Assembly (NCBI RefSeq): GCF_900299535.1 | Contig: NZ_OMKE01000058.1 | Location: 1-64,000, forward strand | Direction: 5' to 3' | DNA from: Aquimarina aquimarini | GTDB lineage: Bacteria; Bacteroidota; Bacteroidia; Flavobacteriales; Flavobacteriaceae | Length of the DNA stretch: 64,000 bases | Shown: positions 1 to 10,900 of the stretch, in pieces | Position numbering within the stretch: position 1 is the first letter of the stretch | How the letters are laid out: every line of letters begins with the position of its first letter | Notes under the pieces: model-generated | The model's database searches: none | Told to the model about the DNA's origin: nothing | Seen by the model: only the letters and a program-made list of their open reading frames with translations | Translations under genes and position numbers: made by a program

Positions 1-24
1 TCTTAAATTCAAGATTTAAGATAC

Positions 25-58
25 AAAAAAGGAGCGAAAACATTGTCGTTTTCACTCC
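25..58 (-). terminator. Rho-independent terminator of the AraC gene
   Basis: An 11-bp stem (31-41 with 48-58, one mismatch) encloses a 6-nt loop. Read on the minus strand it is followed by six U residues (plus-strand A run 25-30). It lies about 110 bases past the stop codon of the minus-strand AraC-type gene, so it most likely ends that transcript. Confidence 0.7.
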
Positions 59-165
59 TCGTATTTTAATCCTTTTAAAGGACTTTTTCAGTGCCCTCCT
101 AATTTTTAGCCCTCTCTTACTTAGAGTTAACTATACTATTATCTAGTATAAAAAGAAAATGTTTG

Positions 166-1029
166 TTATAACACTTGCTTTCTGTATGCCTCTGGGGTAT
201 TTCCTGTTTGATTTTTGAAAAAAGTAGAAAAATAAGAAACATTTTTAAAACCAAGTTCTACTGCTATCTCACTAATCGAATAATTTGTATGATACAGTAA
301 TCGTCGTGCTTCTATACACAAATGATTTCTAATAAAGGTTCCTGCAGTTTTTCCTACCTCTTGTTTACACACCTTGTTTAGGTGATTTGTTGTAATATTT
401 AATAGGAAAGCATATTCAGAAGGAGATTTTTTGTTCTTATAATGAACTTCTATCAACTTCCGAAATCTAGAAACCCTGCTTTTGCCCAATGTGTTTCTTT
501 CAATTGGTCTTTCTGGTCTATGATTTCTTTCTAGTTCAAACAATATAATATTTAGGTAAGATCGCAATGCTTTCTTTGTATGTTTTGCATAATCTGTGTA
601 TTCTTTATCAAGTAAATCCATAATATGAACCCATTTTTTATGCTGACATTCATTAAAATCTACAGTAGGAGTCGTGTAGTTTTTAATAAATGAAAATTCA
701 TTGAGTACATTACTATTGTATCTCAAAGAAAAAAAATCTTCTGTAAAGCATATAACCTTTCCTTTTGCATCATCATCAATTCTAATTCTGCTTACACTAC
801 CAGGTTTGATAAACAATATTTTTTTTGAATCTATCGAAATATTAAATTCATCAATTACTATAGATCCAAAAGCTTTTTCTATGTAAATAATTGAATAAAA
901 ATCTTGGGTACGTGGTAGCCTTAGTTTAGGAAAACGTTTGGTAATACCATGTAAATCATAGATGCAAAAATCTTCTATATTGTTACCTAGAAACCTCATA
1001 GAGCAAGCCATAAAACAGGTGGTTTGCAT
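166..1029 (-). CDS. AraC-family transcriptional regulator
   Basis: A 287-residue DNA-binding regulator. The N-terminal half (about 1-165) has a cupin-like effector domain pattern, including a segment ending KPGSVSRIRID that matches the sugar/effector pocket region of AraC proteins. The C-terminal 100 residues carry two helix-turn-helix motifs: SPSEYAFLLNITTNHLNKV, then ISEIAVELGFKNVSYFSTFF followed by the family signature GNTPEAYRK. It is transcribed away from the biosynthetic cluster that starts at 1715, with one small gene between, so control of that cluster is a reasonable inference. The effector cannot be read from sequence. A second AraC-type gene (12247-13110) sits on the other side of the cluster. 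Confidence 0.9.
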   Translation of the reverse strand: MQTTCFMACSMRFLGNNIEDFCIYDLHGITKRFPKLRLPRTQDFYSIIYIEKAFGSIVIDEFNISIDSKKILFIKPGSVSRIRIDDDAKGKVICFTEDFFSLRYNSNVLNEFSFIKNYTTPTVDFNECQHKKWVHIMDLLDKEYTDYAKHTKKALRSYLNIILFELERNHRPERPIERNTLGKSRVSRFRKLIEVHYKNKKSPSEYAFLLNITTNHLNKVCKQEVGKTAGTFIRNHLCIEARRLLYHTNYSISEIAVELGFKNVSYFSTFFKNQTGNTPEAYRKQVL

Positions 1030-1059
1030 TTTAATATATTTTAGGTTTATAGTAAATAA

Positions 1060-1455
1060 TTATGTGCAAATAAAGAAAGAGTTAAGCCGAGGAGGGTGAA
1101 AAATAGAGGCTTTATAAAAGTAATGATACAATGAATTAAATGATAAAATTTTATCTGTTTTTCCTGTTGAAAAATCAAGAATAGAACACTCTTTGATCAG
1201 GATGCATAAAAAATCTTTAACTTCTATTTTCTTACAGCTAGGTGTTTTTGTTGAAGAAGTGCTTTTCCTATATTTTTTTAACCTAGAAGATAATATACAT
1301 TTTCCGTTGCAAGCAGACTTTATGGTAAACCTGTTTACACATTCATTTTTGGAAATGTACTCTTGATTGATATAGAAATCTACTAATATCCATATGTTTA
1401 ATGCTAACTGATTCAAAAACAGCACACAAAAAAATACGGATATCAATTTTGTCAT
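1060..1455 (-). CDS. Small secreted or membrane-anchored protein with CNGKC motif
   Basis: A 131-residue protein with one hydrophobic N-terminal segment (about residues 5-28) acting as signal or anchor. It then carries the pattern YISKNECVNR...ACNGKC with cysteines at 39, 49 and 53. I recognise this Cys-Asn-Gly-Lys-Cys arrangement from a widespread uncharacterised family of short Bacteroidota proteins; its function is unknown to me. The cysteines would suit metal binding or a disulfide in the periplasm, which is inference. It is transcribed divergently from the biosynthetic genes, sharing a 259-base intergenic region, and is followed by the AraC-type gene only 30 bases downstream, so the two are probably co-transcribed. 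Confidence 0.6.
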   Translation of the reverse strand: MTKLISVFFCVLFLNQLALNIWILVDFYINQEYISKNECVNRFTIKSACNGKCILSSRLKKYRKSTSSTKTPSCKKIEVKDFLCILIKECSILDFSTGKTDKILSFNSLYHYFYKASIFHPPRLNSFFICT

Positions 1456-1714
1456 TTTTGTTTAAAATTTAAGAGAAACAATAATCAATGATATATTCTA
1501 TTTTACATCCAAGGTAAATACTTTCATCTTTATTTTAACAGTTTCTCAAGATAAATTTAAACCATTTGATAGGTGATTGATTGGTTTTTGAAAAACATTC
1601 CCTTTTTTGCGATATTCTTAGATTGATTATTGAGAAGTATTTCTTTTTTTTCAGAACGATTAGCTCATCAGATAATAAGAAATTTACAATAAAAACAAAT
1701 CATATTTTATTATA

Positions 1715-3298
1715 ATGAGTCATGATGAGATAATAAATAAGACTTTAGCAGGGGCAACTGCTTTATTGTCTGAATCTTACAAAGATAAAATAGCAATTAT
1801 TGCTCAAGATACATCTTTAACCTACTTAGAATTTGATGAGCGTACCAATCAAATCGCTAATGGATTATTAGAAGAAGGAATTAAACCAGCAGCTCGTGTT
1901 GCCTTTTTAGGAAAAGACACTCATATTAATTATGAGCTATTATATGGGTGTGCCAAAGCAAAAGGAGTTCTTGTACCTATTAATTGGCGATTAAGCCCTC
2001 AAGAGGTTTTAACTATAATAGAGGATGCAGAAGCAGAAATCCTTTTTGTAGATCAGGCATTCTATACAATTATCTCACAGATAGAAGAACAACTTGTATC
2101 GCTTGTCAAAATAATAGGGTATAACAAACCACATGCTATTTGGAGTGAGTATGAACAATGGAGATCAAAACAGAAAAAAACAACTCCAGATGTATTCTAT
2201 GATAGAAAAGATGTTGTGCTACAAATGTACACCAGTGGTACTACAGGAAAACCAAAAGGAGTACAATTATCAAACGATAGCTTTTTTAAGTTACTAGATA
2301 CAATGCGATCAAAACATAATGATCCTTGGATGGATATTAATGGTGAGGATATTTTGTTACATTGTGTACCTTTTTTTCATATCGGTGGCCTATGGTGGGG
2401 AGTTCAAGGTTTGATTACAGGAGCAACGCTCATAATGCAGGAATCTTTTATTGCATGGCAAGCACTTGAGTATATAGAGAAATATAAGATTACTAAAATG
2501 GCAATGGTACCAGCCATGCTACAATTCATATTATCAGAACCCAATTGTGATACAACAAATCTATCGTCATTACAAGGGTTTCTCTATGGTGGTTCACCAA
2601 TTAATCCGCCGCTTATGCGCCAAGCTATAGAAGTCTTGAATTGTGATTTCTATCAGATTTATGGTATGACAGAAACAGGTAATATGGCAGTATGTTTAAG
2701 GCCAGAAGATCATACTGATATTGATAAAAACTGTATAAAAGCTGCAGGAAAGCCATTGCCAGGAGTAGTATTAAAAGTGGTAACTCCCGATTTTATAGAG
2801 GTTCCGTTGGGTACTATTGGTGAAATCTGCATACAATCTCCTTCTAATATGATTGGGTATTGGAAAAGAGAAGAAGCTACAAAAGGCACATTGATAGATG
2901 GGTGGATACGCACGGGAGATGCAGGATATCTCGATGCCGATGGATATGTGTATATCTGTGACCGTATCAAAGATATGATCATTTGCTCAGGAGAAAATAT
3001 ATATCCCGCAGAAGTAGAAGCTGTATTGAGTGAGCATGAGGCAATACAAGAAATAGCTGTGATCGGTGTTCCTGATGAGCATTGGGGGGAAACAGCAAAA
3101 GCATTTATAGCCCTCAACACAGGATATTCATTAAAAAAACGTGAATTAATGAATTATGCCAGAGGAAAAATCGCAGATTATAAAATCCCACAGTCAATAG
3201 AGATTATAGAGAGACTACCAAGAAACTCTAGTGGCAAAATTATGAAGCGTGAATTGCGAAAACCGTATTGGCAAGAAAAAGAGCGATTGGTAAATTAA
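1715..3298 (+). CDS. AMP-dependent fatty acyl ligase (FadD10/ScoC-like)
   Basis: A 527-residue member of the ANL superfamily. The ATP-binding P-loop YTSGTTGKPKG lies at residues 172-182, the YGMTETG motif begins at 316, the hinge region reads TGDAGYLDADGYVYICDR, and the catalytic lysine is K508 in NSSGKIMKREL. The enzyme would adenylate a medium or long fatty acid and load it on CoA or, as for FadD10/ScoC of isonitrile pathways, on a carrier protein. General FadD-type ligases look alike, so this specific role comes from context: the next two genes encode the diagnostic dioxygenase and FcoT-like enzymes. The N-terminal ACP of the megasynthase is the only candidate acceptor in the cluster. It is the first gene of the run, with 71 bases to the next. 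Confidence 0.85.
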   Translation: MSHDEIINKTLAGATALLSESYKDKIAIIAQDTSLTYLEFDERTNQIANGLLEEGIKPAARVAFLGKDTHINYELLYGCAKAKGVLVPINWRLSPQEVLTIIEDAEAEILFVDQAFYTIISQIEEQLVSLVKIIGYNKPHAIWSEYEQWRSKQKKTTPDVFYDRKDVVLQMYTSGTTGKPKGVQLSNDSFFKLLDTMRSKHNDPWMDINGEDILLHCVPFFHIGGLWWGVQGLITGATLIMQESFIAWQALEYIEKYKITKMAMVPAMLQFILSEPNCDTTNLSSLQGFLYGGSPINPPLMRQAIEVLNCDFYQIYGMTETGNMAVCLRPEDHTDIDKNCIKAAGKPLPGVVLKVVTPDFIEVPLGTIGEICIQSPSNMIGYWKREEATKGTLIDGWIRTGDAGYLDADGYVYICDRIKDMIICSGENIYPAEVEAVLSEHEAIQEIAVIGVPDEHWGETAKAFIALNTGYSLKKRELMNYARGKIADYKIPQSIEIIERLPRNSSGKIMKRELRKPYWQEKERLVN

Positions 3299-3369
3299 GA
3301 TACAAATCTCGTATTATAAAAAATAACAATTATCAAAACCAGATTAATCATTAATATATTAAAATCTTT

Positions 3370-4254
3370 ATGGAGATCACACAAAAAATTAATATTCAAG
3401 AGGCTAAACCTAATGAGATAGGTGGAATTATTAGCGGGGTAGATATAAGAGATTTATCCCCAGAAAGTGAAGAGATCACAGAAATAAGAAATGCCATTTA
3501 TAGAAACAAATTGGTAGTGATTAGAAATCAAGACTTTACTCCATCAGAATATGTAGAATTCACAAAAAAATTAGGAACTCCTCAAATTTATTTTCAAGAA
3601 AATTACCATCACCCTGATTTTCCAGAAATTTTTGTATCCTCCAACGTAAATAAAGAAGGAGAGAAGGTAGGAGTTGCAGGAACAGGACATTATTGGCATA
3701 CAGACTGTCAGTTTGAACAAAATCCTTTGTCATTTACATCGATTACTCCTATAGTGATTCCAAAAACAATACGAGAAACACGCTACATTGATATGCATCA
3801 GGTATATAATAACCTCCCTGATCACCTTAGAGAATTTGTAAAAGATGGAACGCTTATTCATGGTGGAAACAACCGATATAAAGTAACCCCAGAAGATATC
3901 GATCAATCAATACAGCAACTTATTGATAAAATGAACGAAATGGTTCCTTTTGTAAAACATCCAGCTGTAATCAAGCATCCTGTAACTGGAGATAAAATAC
4001 TATATGCTAGTAGAGGGTTTACCATAAAATTTGATGGTATGACATATGAAGAAAATCAAAAAGTTTTGAATGAATTGTTTGATTTTATAGAAAGAGACGA
4101 ACACATACATACACACTCATGGGAAAAAGGAGACCTTATTATCTGGGATAATAGATATTTATTACATATGTCTTCACCTCTAGTACCTGGAGATAAAAGT
4201 AAAAGCTATCGCATAGGTATTTATGATGATCAACCTTTTTATGTAGGACTATAA
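3370..4254 (+). CDS. TauD-family Fe(II)/2-oxoglutarate enzyme, isonitrile synthase-like (ScoE/Rv0097 type)
   Basis: A 294-residue TauD/TfdA-family protein. The metal triad is visible as H110-x-D112 (in YWHTDC) and H266 (in WDNRYLLHMS), with the 2-oxoglutarate arginine at R281 (SYRIGIYDD). Several stretches agree with what I recall of Mycobacterium tuberculosis Rv0097 and Streptomyces ScoE rather than taurine dioxygenase: the motif NYHHPDFPEIFVSS (from residue 78), the long loop with RETRYIDM in place of the usual GGDT element, and KILYASRGFTIKF. Those enzymes oxidatively decarboxylate an N-carboxymethyl-3-aminoacyl substrate to an isonitrile. The recall is from memory, not a search. It lies 14 bases before the FcoT-like gene, consistent with one operon. 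Confidence 0.82.
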   Translation: MEITQKINIQEAKPNEIGGIISGVDIRDLSPESEEITEIRNAIYRNKLVVIRNQDFTPSEYVEFTKKLGTPQIYFQENYHHPDFPEIFVSSNVNKEGEKVGVAGTGHYWHTDCQFEQNPLSFTSITPIVIPKTIRETRYIDMHQVYNNLPDHLREFVKDGTLIHGGNNRYKVTPEDIDQSIQQLIDKMNEMVPFVKHPAVIKHPVTGDKILYASRGFTIKFDGMTYEENQKVLNELFDFIERDEHIHTHSWEKGDLIIWDNRYLLHMSSPLVPGDKSKSYRIGIYDDQPFYVGL

Positions 4255-4268
4255 AATCTAAGGTATTT

Positions 4269-4802
4269 ATGAAAACGATAGTCGAAAAAAAAGCAAAGAA
4301 AATCACAATCGATCCTGAGTTTGTAAAAAAAATATTACAACCTTATACAGAGGATGCATGTTATCTAAAAAAAGCAGTTTTTGAATATGATAAGAAGCAT
4401 AGCGAATATCCTATTGTAAAAGGAGAATTTGAGATTAAAGAGTCATGTTATATCGATGATACAGGTCATTTTAATGCCGTAGAATTCAATATCTGTTTTA
4501 ATCAATTAGGATATACATATCTGGGGTATTGTATCAAAGAAGGATTAATACCCGGACTAGAAGGATTCTCTAATAATGATTGTAATGATTTTTTTGAAAA
4601 ACAATTATCACATTTTTTAATTGCTAATATCCAATCATCTTATAAAAGACCTATTAACTCTAATAAGTTCTACGGTGAAATTGGCATTAAAAGTATTATC
4701 AGAAAAGCAAATTGTACATTCATTGTAATACCATGCAATTATTATGATGATGATGAGGGGCGATCTTTTGGTGAAGTAACACTTGCAATATTACACCCTT
4801 AG
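4269..4802 (+). CDS. FcoT/ScoD-like hot-dog fold enzyme
   Basis: A 177-residue protein close in length to M. tuberculosis FcoT (Rv0098). The central segment TGHFNAVEFNICFNQLGY (residues 65-82) matches the most conserved part of that family as I remember it, and the C-terminal half (SSYKRPINSNKFYGEIG) also follows it. FcoT was first described as a long-chain acyl-CoA thioesterase. In isonitrile lipopeptide pathways this type of enzyme adds glycine to an alpha,beta-unsaturated acyl carrier and releases the N-carboxymethyl amino acid used by the dioxygenase. With the dioxygenase 14 bases upstream, the latter role is much more likely here. A strong hairpin follows 25 bases after the stop. Confidence 0.8.
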   Translation: MKTIVEKKAKKITIDPEFVKKILQPYTEDACYLKKAVFEYDKKHSEYPIVKGEFEIKESCYIDDTGHFNAVEFNICFNQLGYTYLGYCIKEGLIPGLEGFSNNDCNDFFEKQLSHFLIANIQSSYKRPINSNKFYGEIGIKSIIRKANCTFIVIPCNYYDDDEGRSFGEVTLAILHP

Positions 4803-4827
4803 ATAACACCGTTTTATAAACAAACAA

Positions 4828-4865
4828 TGAATAGTAGTATCACATGCATACTACTATTCATTTTT
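4828..4865 (+). terminator. Perfect 13-bp hairpin with U-tract between cluster genes
   Basis: TGAATAGTAGTAT (4828-4840) and ATACTACTATTCA (4848-4860) pair perfectly around a 7-nt loop and are followed by TTTTT (4861-4865). The form is that of an intrinsic terminator, though the stem is AT-rich. It sits between the FcoT-like gene and the megasynthase, so it may end or attenuate the upstream transcript, leaving the megasynthase partly or wholly on read-through or its own promoter. Confidence 0.6.
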
Positions 4866-4905
4866 GATTGAATACACCACTTATTTCTTTTTACTCTATA
4901 AACAT

Positions 4906-7900
4906 ATGGCTACCTCTTTGATTATTAAACAACTTAACAATAGTAAAGCAGCATCAAGAATAGATGTTTTTACAGAATACATACGAATATCATTGGCTGA
5001 ATTTTTAGAACTCGATGATAAAAACGAAATAGCGATTGATCAGGATTTTGTAGCGTTAGGAGTAAGTTCTATGGAGGCAGTAAATTTTAAAATACAATTA
5101 GAAAATGAACTGGAATGTTCTCTAAAAACCACTTTATTTTTTGATTACCCAACATTGGATGTTTTGGTCAAGTATATAGTCAAAGATATTTTGAAATTTG
5201 AGATAGAAGCTCCTGAAATAGAAACCAAATCAACTCAAGAAAAAGAAAATAGATCTACAGTATTAAAAAAAGATACAGAGCCGATTGTTATTATAGCAAT
5301 GGACTGCATGTTTCCAGACGCGATGACTCCCAATGAATTATGGGAACAGTCTATAATTGGTCAAAGTGTTGATAAAGAGATGGCAAGCAAATCATTTTTG
5401 TATAATAAACTTCCTGCGATAGCCTATCAAAAAGAATTATTATCATTAGGAATAACAGAAGAGGCATTCCTAAACATGTCTAAGCAGCAAAAAATTGCTT
5501 ACACCACGATCAACAATGCTATATGTGAATATAAAGTTTCTGTAAATGAATTAACTGTATCAAAAACGGGCGTGTTTTTTGTCTCTGATGGAGTAACAGA
5601 AGATCTTTCTACAAATACCCCATATCAAATACCATTATCTAACGAAATATCATTTGAATTAAACTTAAATGGTCCTAGTGAAACTATAAATACATTTTGT
5701 ACCAGTATCTATGTTGCCATGCATAGAGCAATACAAAGTATACAAGCACAAGAATGTGAACAAGCGATTGTAGGTGGTGTAAATACAGTTTCTAAAAAAA
5801 CATTTCAAAGACTAACAAATCAAGGGATATACAATGATTTGTTAAGTATTGATAATAAGATGCTTAGTTTTAGTGATCAGGCAAATGGATTTGTAAGAAG
5901 CGAAGGCGCTGGTGCTATCATAGTAACCACATTATCCAAAGCCCTAAAAAATAATGCGCAGATTCTGGCACTAGTAAAAGGAACAACAGTTGGTCATGGA
6001 GGAAGAAATTTTTCTATAGAAGCTCCCAAAGCAACAGGTATAAAAAATACAATCAAGTCATGTATTCAGAAATCTGATATTGCTGTAGCTACCATAGATT
6101 ATATAGAGGCACATGGTATTGCCAATCCACTTGCTGATGCTGTAGAGTTATCTTCATTACATGATAGTTATACATCATTATGTGATCAACAAGATAAAAA
6201 ATGGCATATAAGTACCGTAAAACCTGTAGTGGGACATCCAGAGTTGGTCTCAGGAGTAGCTTCATTGATAAAAGTAATAAAGGCATTTGAGTATGAAATG
6301 ATCCCAGGAGTAAGGAACTTGCAAACGATCAATACAGAGATTCCTAGTGATAATAATTTATCAATTCAAAAAGAAACAATCCCATGGGTGAAAACTTCCT
6401 ACCCAAAACGTGTAGGACTTAATAGTTATGCGATTGGAGGTGTAAATGCTCATATGATTTTAGAAAAATATAATGATGCAGCAATTGATAAGCAAACACA
6501 ATCACAAGAAAACAATATAAAGAACTCAGATGATGTTGTGATTCGTTCAGAAAAAAGAAATACAACGATTATCGCAAATACCTTGTTAGAGGTTTTTGAT
6601 TTGGAATTAGAAAAAATAGATGTCTCACTATCTCCTATGGAGTATGGTTTTGATTCTATAAAGATGATACAATTCATCAGACGAATAAATGAAAAGTTTG
6701 CAATCGATATAAAAATAGGAGAAGCATTGGGAGTGAATAGTTTTGAAGATTTTTTTCAACTAATAGCGACCAAAAAGCAAGTATCTTCCTCTACTTTAGA
6801 AATCACCCCTGTAGAATTAAACGTGTCACATGATTTTTCTCATGAAGCAAGCTTGTTTCAAAAAGGGCTTTGGTTGACTCATGAATTAGACCCCTTATCA
6901 AGCACTTACAATTTACCTATCATTTTTTTAGTAAAAAAAGAAATTCGATCCAATATCGTATTACAAGCCATGACTTTTTTACTAGAAAAACATCCCGTTT
7001 TGAGAGTCTATTTTCAGAACGAAAAAGAGCAAATTGTTCAAAGAATACATCCAATATCTTATTGCCTGAATATAGATGAAGATATTTTTACAACGACTCC
7101 AGAAGAAGCGTTTAAAAAATTAACCAGAAGACCTTTTGATTTACAAAAAGACTGTTTACTTAGGGTTTATAAAAGAGTTGATAAAAATAATGAGCAACAA
7201 TTTTTAGTATTTGTAATTCATCATACAATTTTAGATGGGTTATCGGGGACTCTATTTATGAAACTCTTCTGGGAAACATACCATACAATAGAGAAAGGAG
7301 AAAAAAAGAACTTAGAAAAAGTAAATACTCATTTTTTTGATTTTGTGACCTGGGAACATCAATATATGAAAAGCTCTCAGGCTAATATTGATGTATCATG
7401 GTGGAAAAAACAATTGGCAAATATTTCTCCAATATTACTACCCTATGATCATACTAAGAATATTGCAGTACCATATCAAGACAAAGATATTGTAACTACT
7501 CAAATCAAAGGAGTAGCATTACAAAAACTCAAAGAGACAGCTACTAGAATGAAGGTAAGTTTGTCTGTGTTATTAATGGCAGGTTTTAAGATATTACTTC
7601 ATAAATTAACCTTGCAAGAAGACATTACCATTGCTACCCCTACAGAAGGTAGACAAAAAACAATCTATGAAGATAGCTTAGGGTGTTTTGTAAATGTTAT
7701 TTTGATGCGATCACAACTCGATACTCAAAAAACAATAGCGCAAAATGTGCTGAGTGTAAAAGAAAACTTTTTATCAAGCTTGGATCATGCAGCATATCCT
7801 TTAACAGGTTTACTGGCTGAGTTATCAGAAGAACAAGAAAGATCAAAAGAATTTAATATTGCAGTATCATATACCTACCAAAATATTTTTGATACAATTC

Positions 7901-10900
7901 TAGATACTACACTTCTAGGAGATACAATTACCCCAGTATATGACGTGTATCAAGAAACACAAGATGAATATGCAATGGAGGTATATGATTTTAGAGATAC
8001 ATTACAGCTAAATTTTAAATACAAAAAGCTTCTTTTTGAAAAACAAACAATAGAAAAACACCTACAGTACTTTATACGTATTATCGATCAAATTATTACC
8101 AATGAAAAACTTTTACTGGGAGAGGTAGAAATCCTTTCTAAAGAAGAAAAAGCAACCTTTTTTACTGATTTTGATAAAACCAATATAGGATACCCAAAAG
8201 AAAAGACACTAGTAGATTTGTTTGAGGAACAAGTAGTGCATGTTCCTGATCATAGTGCATTAACTTATATAGATCAGCAAATCAGTTATCAGGAACTTAA
8301 TATAAAAGCAAATCAATTTGCCAATTACTTAAGAAGAAAAGGAGTTGCCCAAAAAGATAAAGTAATTCTCTGTATCGATAGGTCGATAGATATGATAGTA
8401 AGTATTTTGGCAGTGGCCAAAACAGGAGCTACATACGTTCCTATAGATCCTTTGTATCCGATAGAACGTATAAAATATAGTATTGACGATGCAAAACCTA
8501 AAGCTATTGTTTGTACTGCTGTTTTATCTGAAATTTTAAAAGAAATAGATGCCAAACCTGTTATTATTAACAATGTAGAAGGTAAAGAGATAGCAAAAGA
8601 AGCATCAGAAAATTTAGACCTCACGATACATCCAGAAGATGCTTTATATGTGATTTATACATCTGGAACTACAGGATACCCAAAGGGAGTAGTAATTACA
8701 CATAATAATGTAGTTCGATTATTGAAAACGGATCAAGCTTTATTTGATTTTAATAAAAAAGATGTCTGGACACTCTTTCATTCCTATTGTTTTGATTTTT
8801 CAGTATGGGAGATGTATGGGGCTTTACTGTTTGGTGGTCGTTTGGTGATTGTTCCAGATCATATAAGAAAAGATACAGTTTTGTTCTATCAACTATTAGT
8901 CTCTCAGGGAGTAACAATACTTAATCAGACTCCATCCTCTTTTTATGCATTACAGGATCAAATAGGCATACATCCAGAGAAATTAAATGTTAGATATGTG
9001 ATTTTTGGTGGCGAAGCATTACAACCCGCATTATTAAAACAATGGCATACGACATATCCAAATTGTAAATTGATCAATATGTATGGGATAACAGAAACAA
9101 CCGTACATGTAACCTATCAAGAAATTACAGCTACAGAAATTAATGAAGCAGTTAGTACTATTGGAGTCCCAATCCCAACACTTAGTTGTTATGTACTGGA
9201 TAAAAATATGAATTTGTTACCTAATGGAGTAGCAGGAGAATTATATGTAGGAGGAGAGGGAGTAGCAAAAGAATACCTAAATAGACCCGAGCTTACCAAA
9301 GAACGTTTTGTAAGAAATCCTTTCAACAGAAATACACGATTGTATAAAACAGGAGATATTGTGAAATACAATTATAAAAATCAGCTAGAGTATATCGGTA
9401 GAATAGATGAACAAGTAAAAGTAAGAGGTTATAGAATCGAATTAGCAGAAATAGAAAATGTATTACTCAAAAACCCCACGATACTACAATGTGTAGTTGC
9501 TATCAAAGAGATATCAAAAGATAATCAGCAAATTATAGCATATATAAAACAGAAAGAAGCTATAGATGAAAAGCTAATTTTTGAATTTCTAGAGAGTCAA
9601 ATTCCGAGCTATATGATACCAAACACCATATGCTTAATAGATGATTTTGTATTGACTTCTAATGGGAAAATTGACAAAGAAAAACTACCATTACCTGATT
9701 TTACAGAAATAGAGCAAAATTATATTGCGCCGACAAATGATATCGAAAAAGAAATAGTCACAATTTTTGAAGAGATATTAGAGGTAAAGAAAGTAGGAAT
9801 TTTGGATCATTTTTTTGAATTAGGAGGGCATTCACTTCTAGTGATGAAAACTATACATAAGATAAATACAATTGTACATTCTAAACTGGCTGCAAAAGAC
9901 CTGTTTAAGTTTCCTACCCCTCAGGAACTTGCAGTATGTATAAACAATGGATCGAATATCGATCAGGCAGTAAACTTACAAGAAGAAATACAATTTGATC
10001 CTACTATTCATTTTCCGTTAACCAAATTTGTTTTTCCTACAACGCCTCAACATATTTTTGTGACAGGGGGGACAGGGTTTGTAGGCGCATTTTTACTTCG
10101 CGAGCTATTAGAAAATACCAACGCTCAATTATATTGTTTGACCAGAGCAAACTCTAAAGAAAAGGCTTTTTTAAAAATCAAAAACGTGATGATCACCTAT
10201 GATTTATGGTTGGATGCGTATACAACACGAATACAGAGTATGGTGGGAGATATCGGAGCTCCATTACTAGGACTCAGCCCTGAAACATTTGATAAATTAT
10301 GTACAACCATTGATGTGATTTATCACAATGCTGCACATATGAATCATATGGCAACCTATCAAGATCTTAAACCTGCAAATGTAGAAGGTACGCTAGAGAT
10401 CATTAAACTTGCATCAAAGCACAAAATAAAACCATTGCATTATACCTCAACTCTGGCAGTGTTTAATAATACAGTTCGCAAAGAAATTCAAACGATAACA
10501 GAAAAACACACATCGGAAAATGAGATTCATTATGAAAGTGATGGGTATCCTACGAGTAAATGGGTTGGTGAGAATGTAATTTTAAAGGCGCAAAAAGCAG
10601 GATTACCTTGTGTTATTTATAGACTAGGGTTAACAATTGGAGATACCATAAAAGGAAGATTAGATGATAAACAATGGTTTTATGGTTTTATGAAAAGTTG
10701 TGTTAGTCTAGGCGCTATGATTAATCAAGATCTAGATATAGAATTACCAATGATGCCTGTGGATATAGTTGCAAAATCACTGGTATATTTATCTCTCAAA
10801 AAAAATACGTTGAATCAAACTTTTCATTTAGTGGGAAAACCATCTTCATTACATACTATTTTTAAAAAATATAGTGTGTCAAATGATGGTGTATCGCTCA

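Noticed and set aside
4864..4905. TTG start of the megasynthase at 4864
   Set aside because: It falls in the U-tract of the preceding hairpin, and the added 14 residues look unlike coding sequence; the ATG at 4906 gives a better N-terminus.
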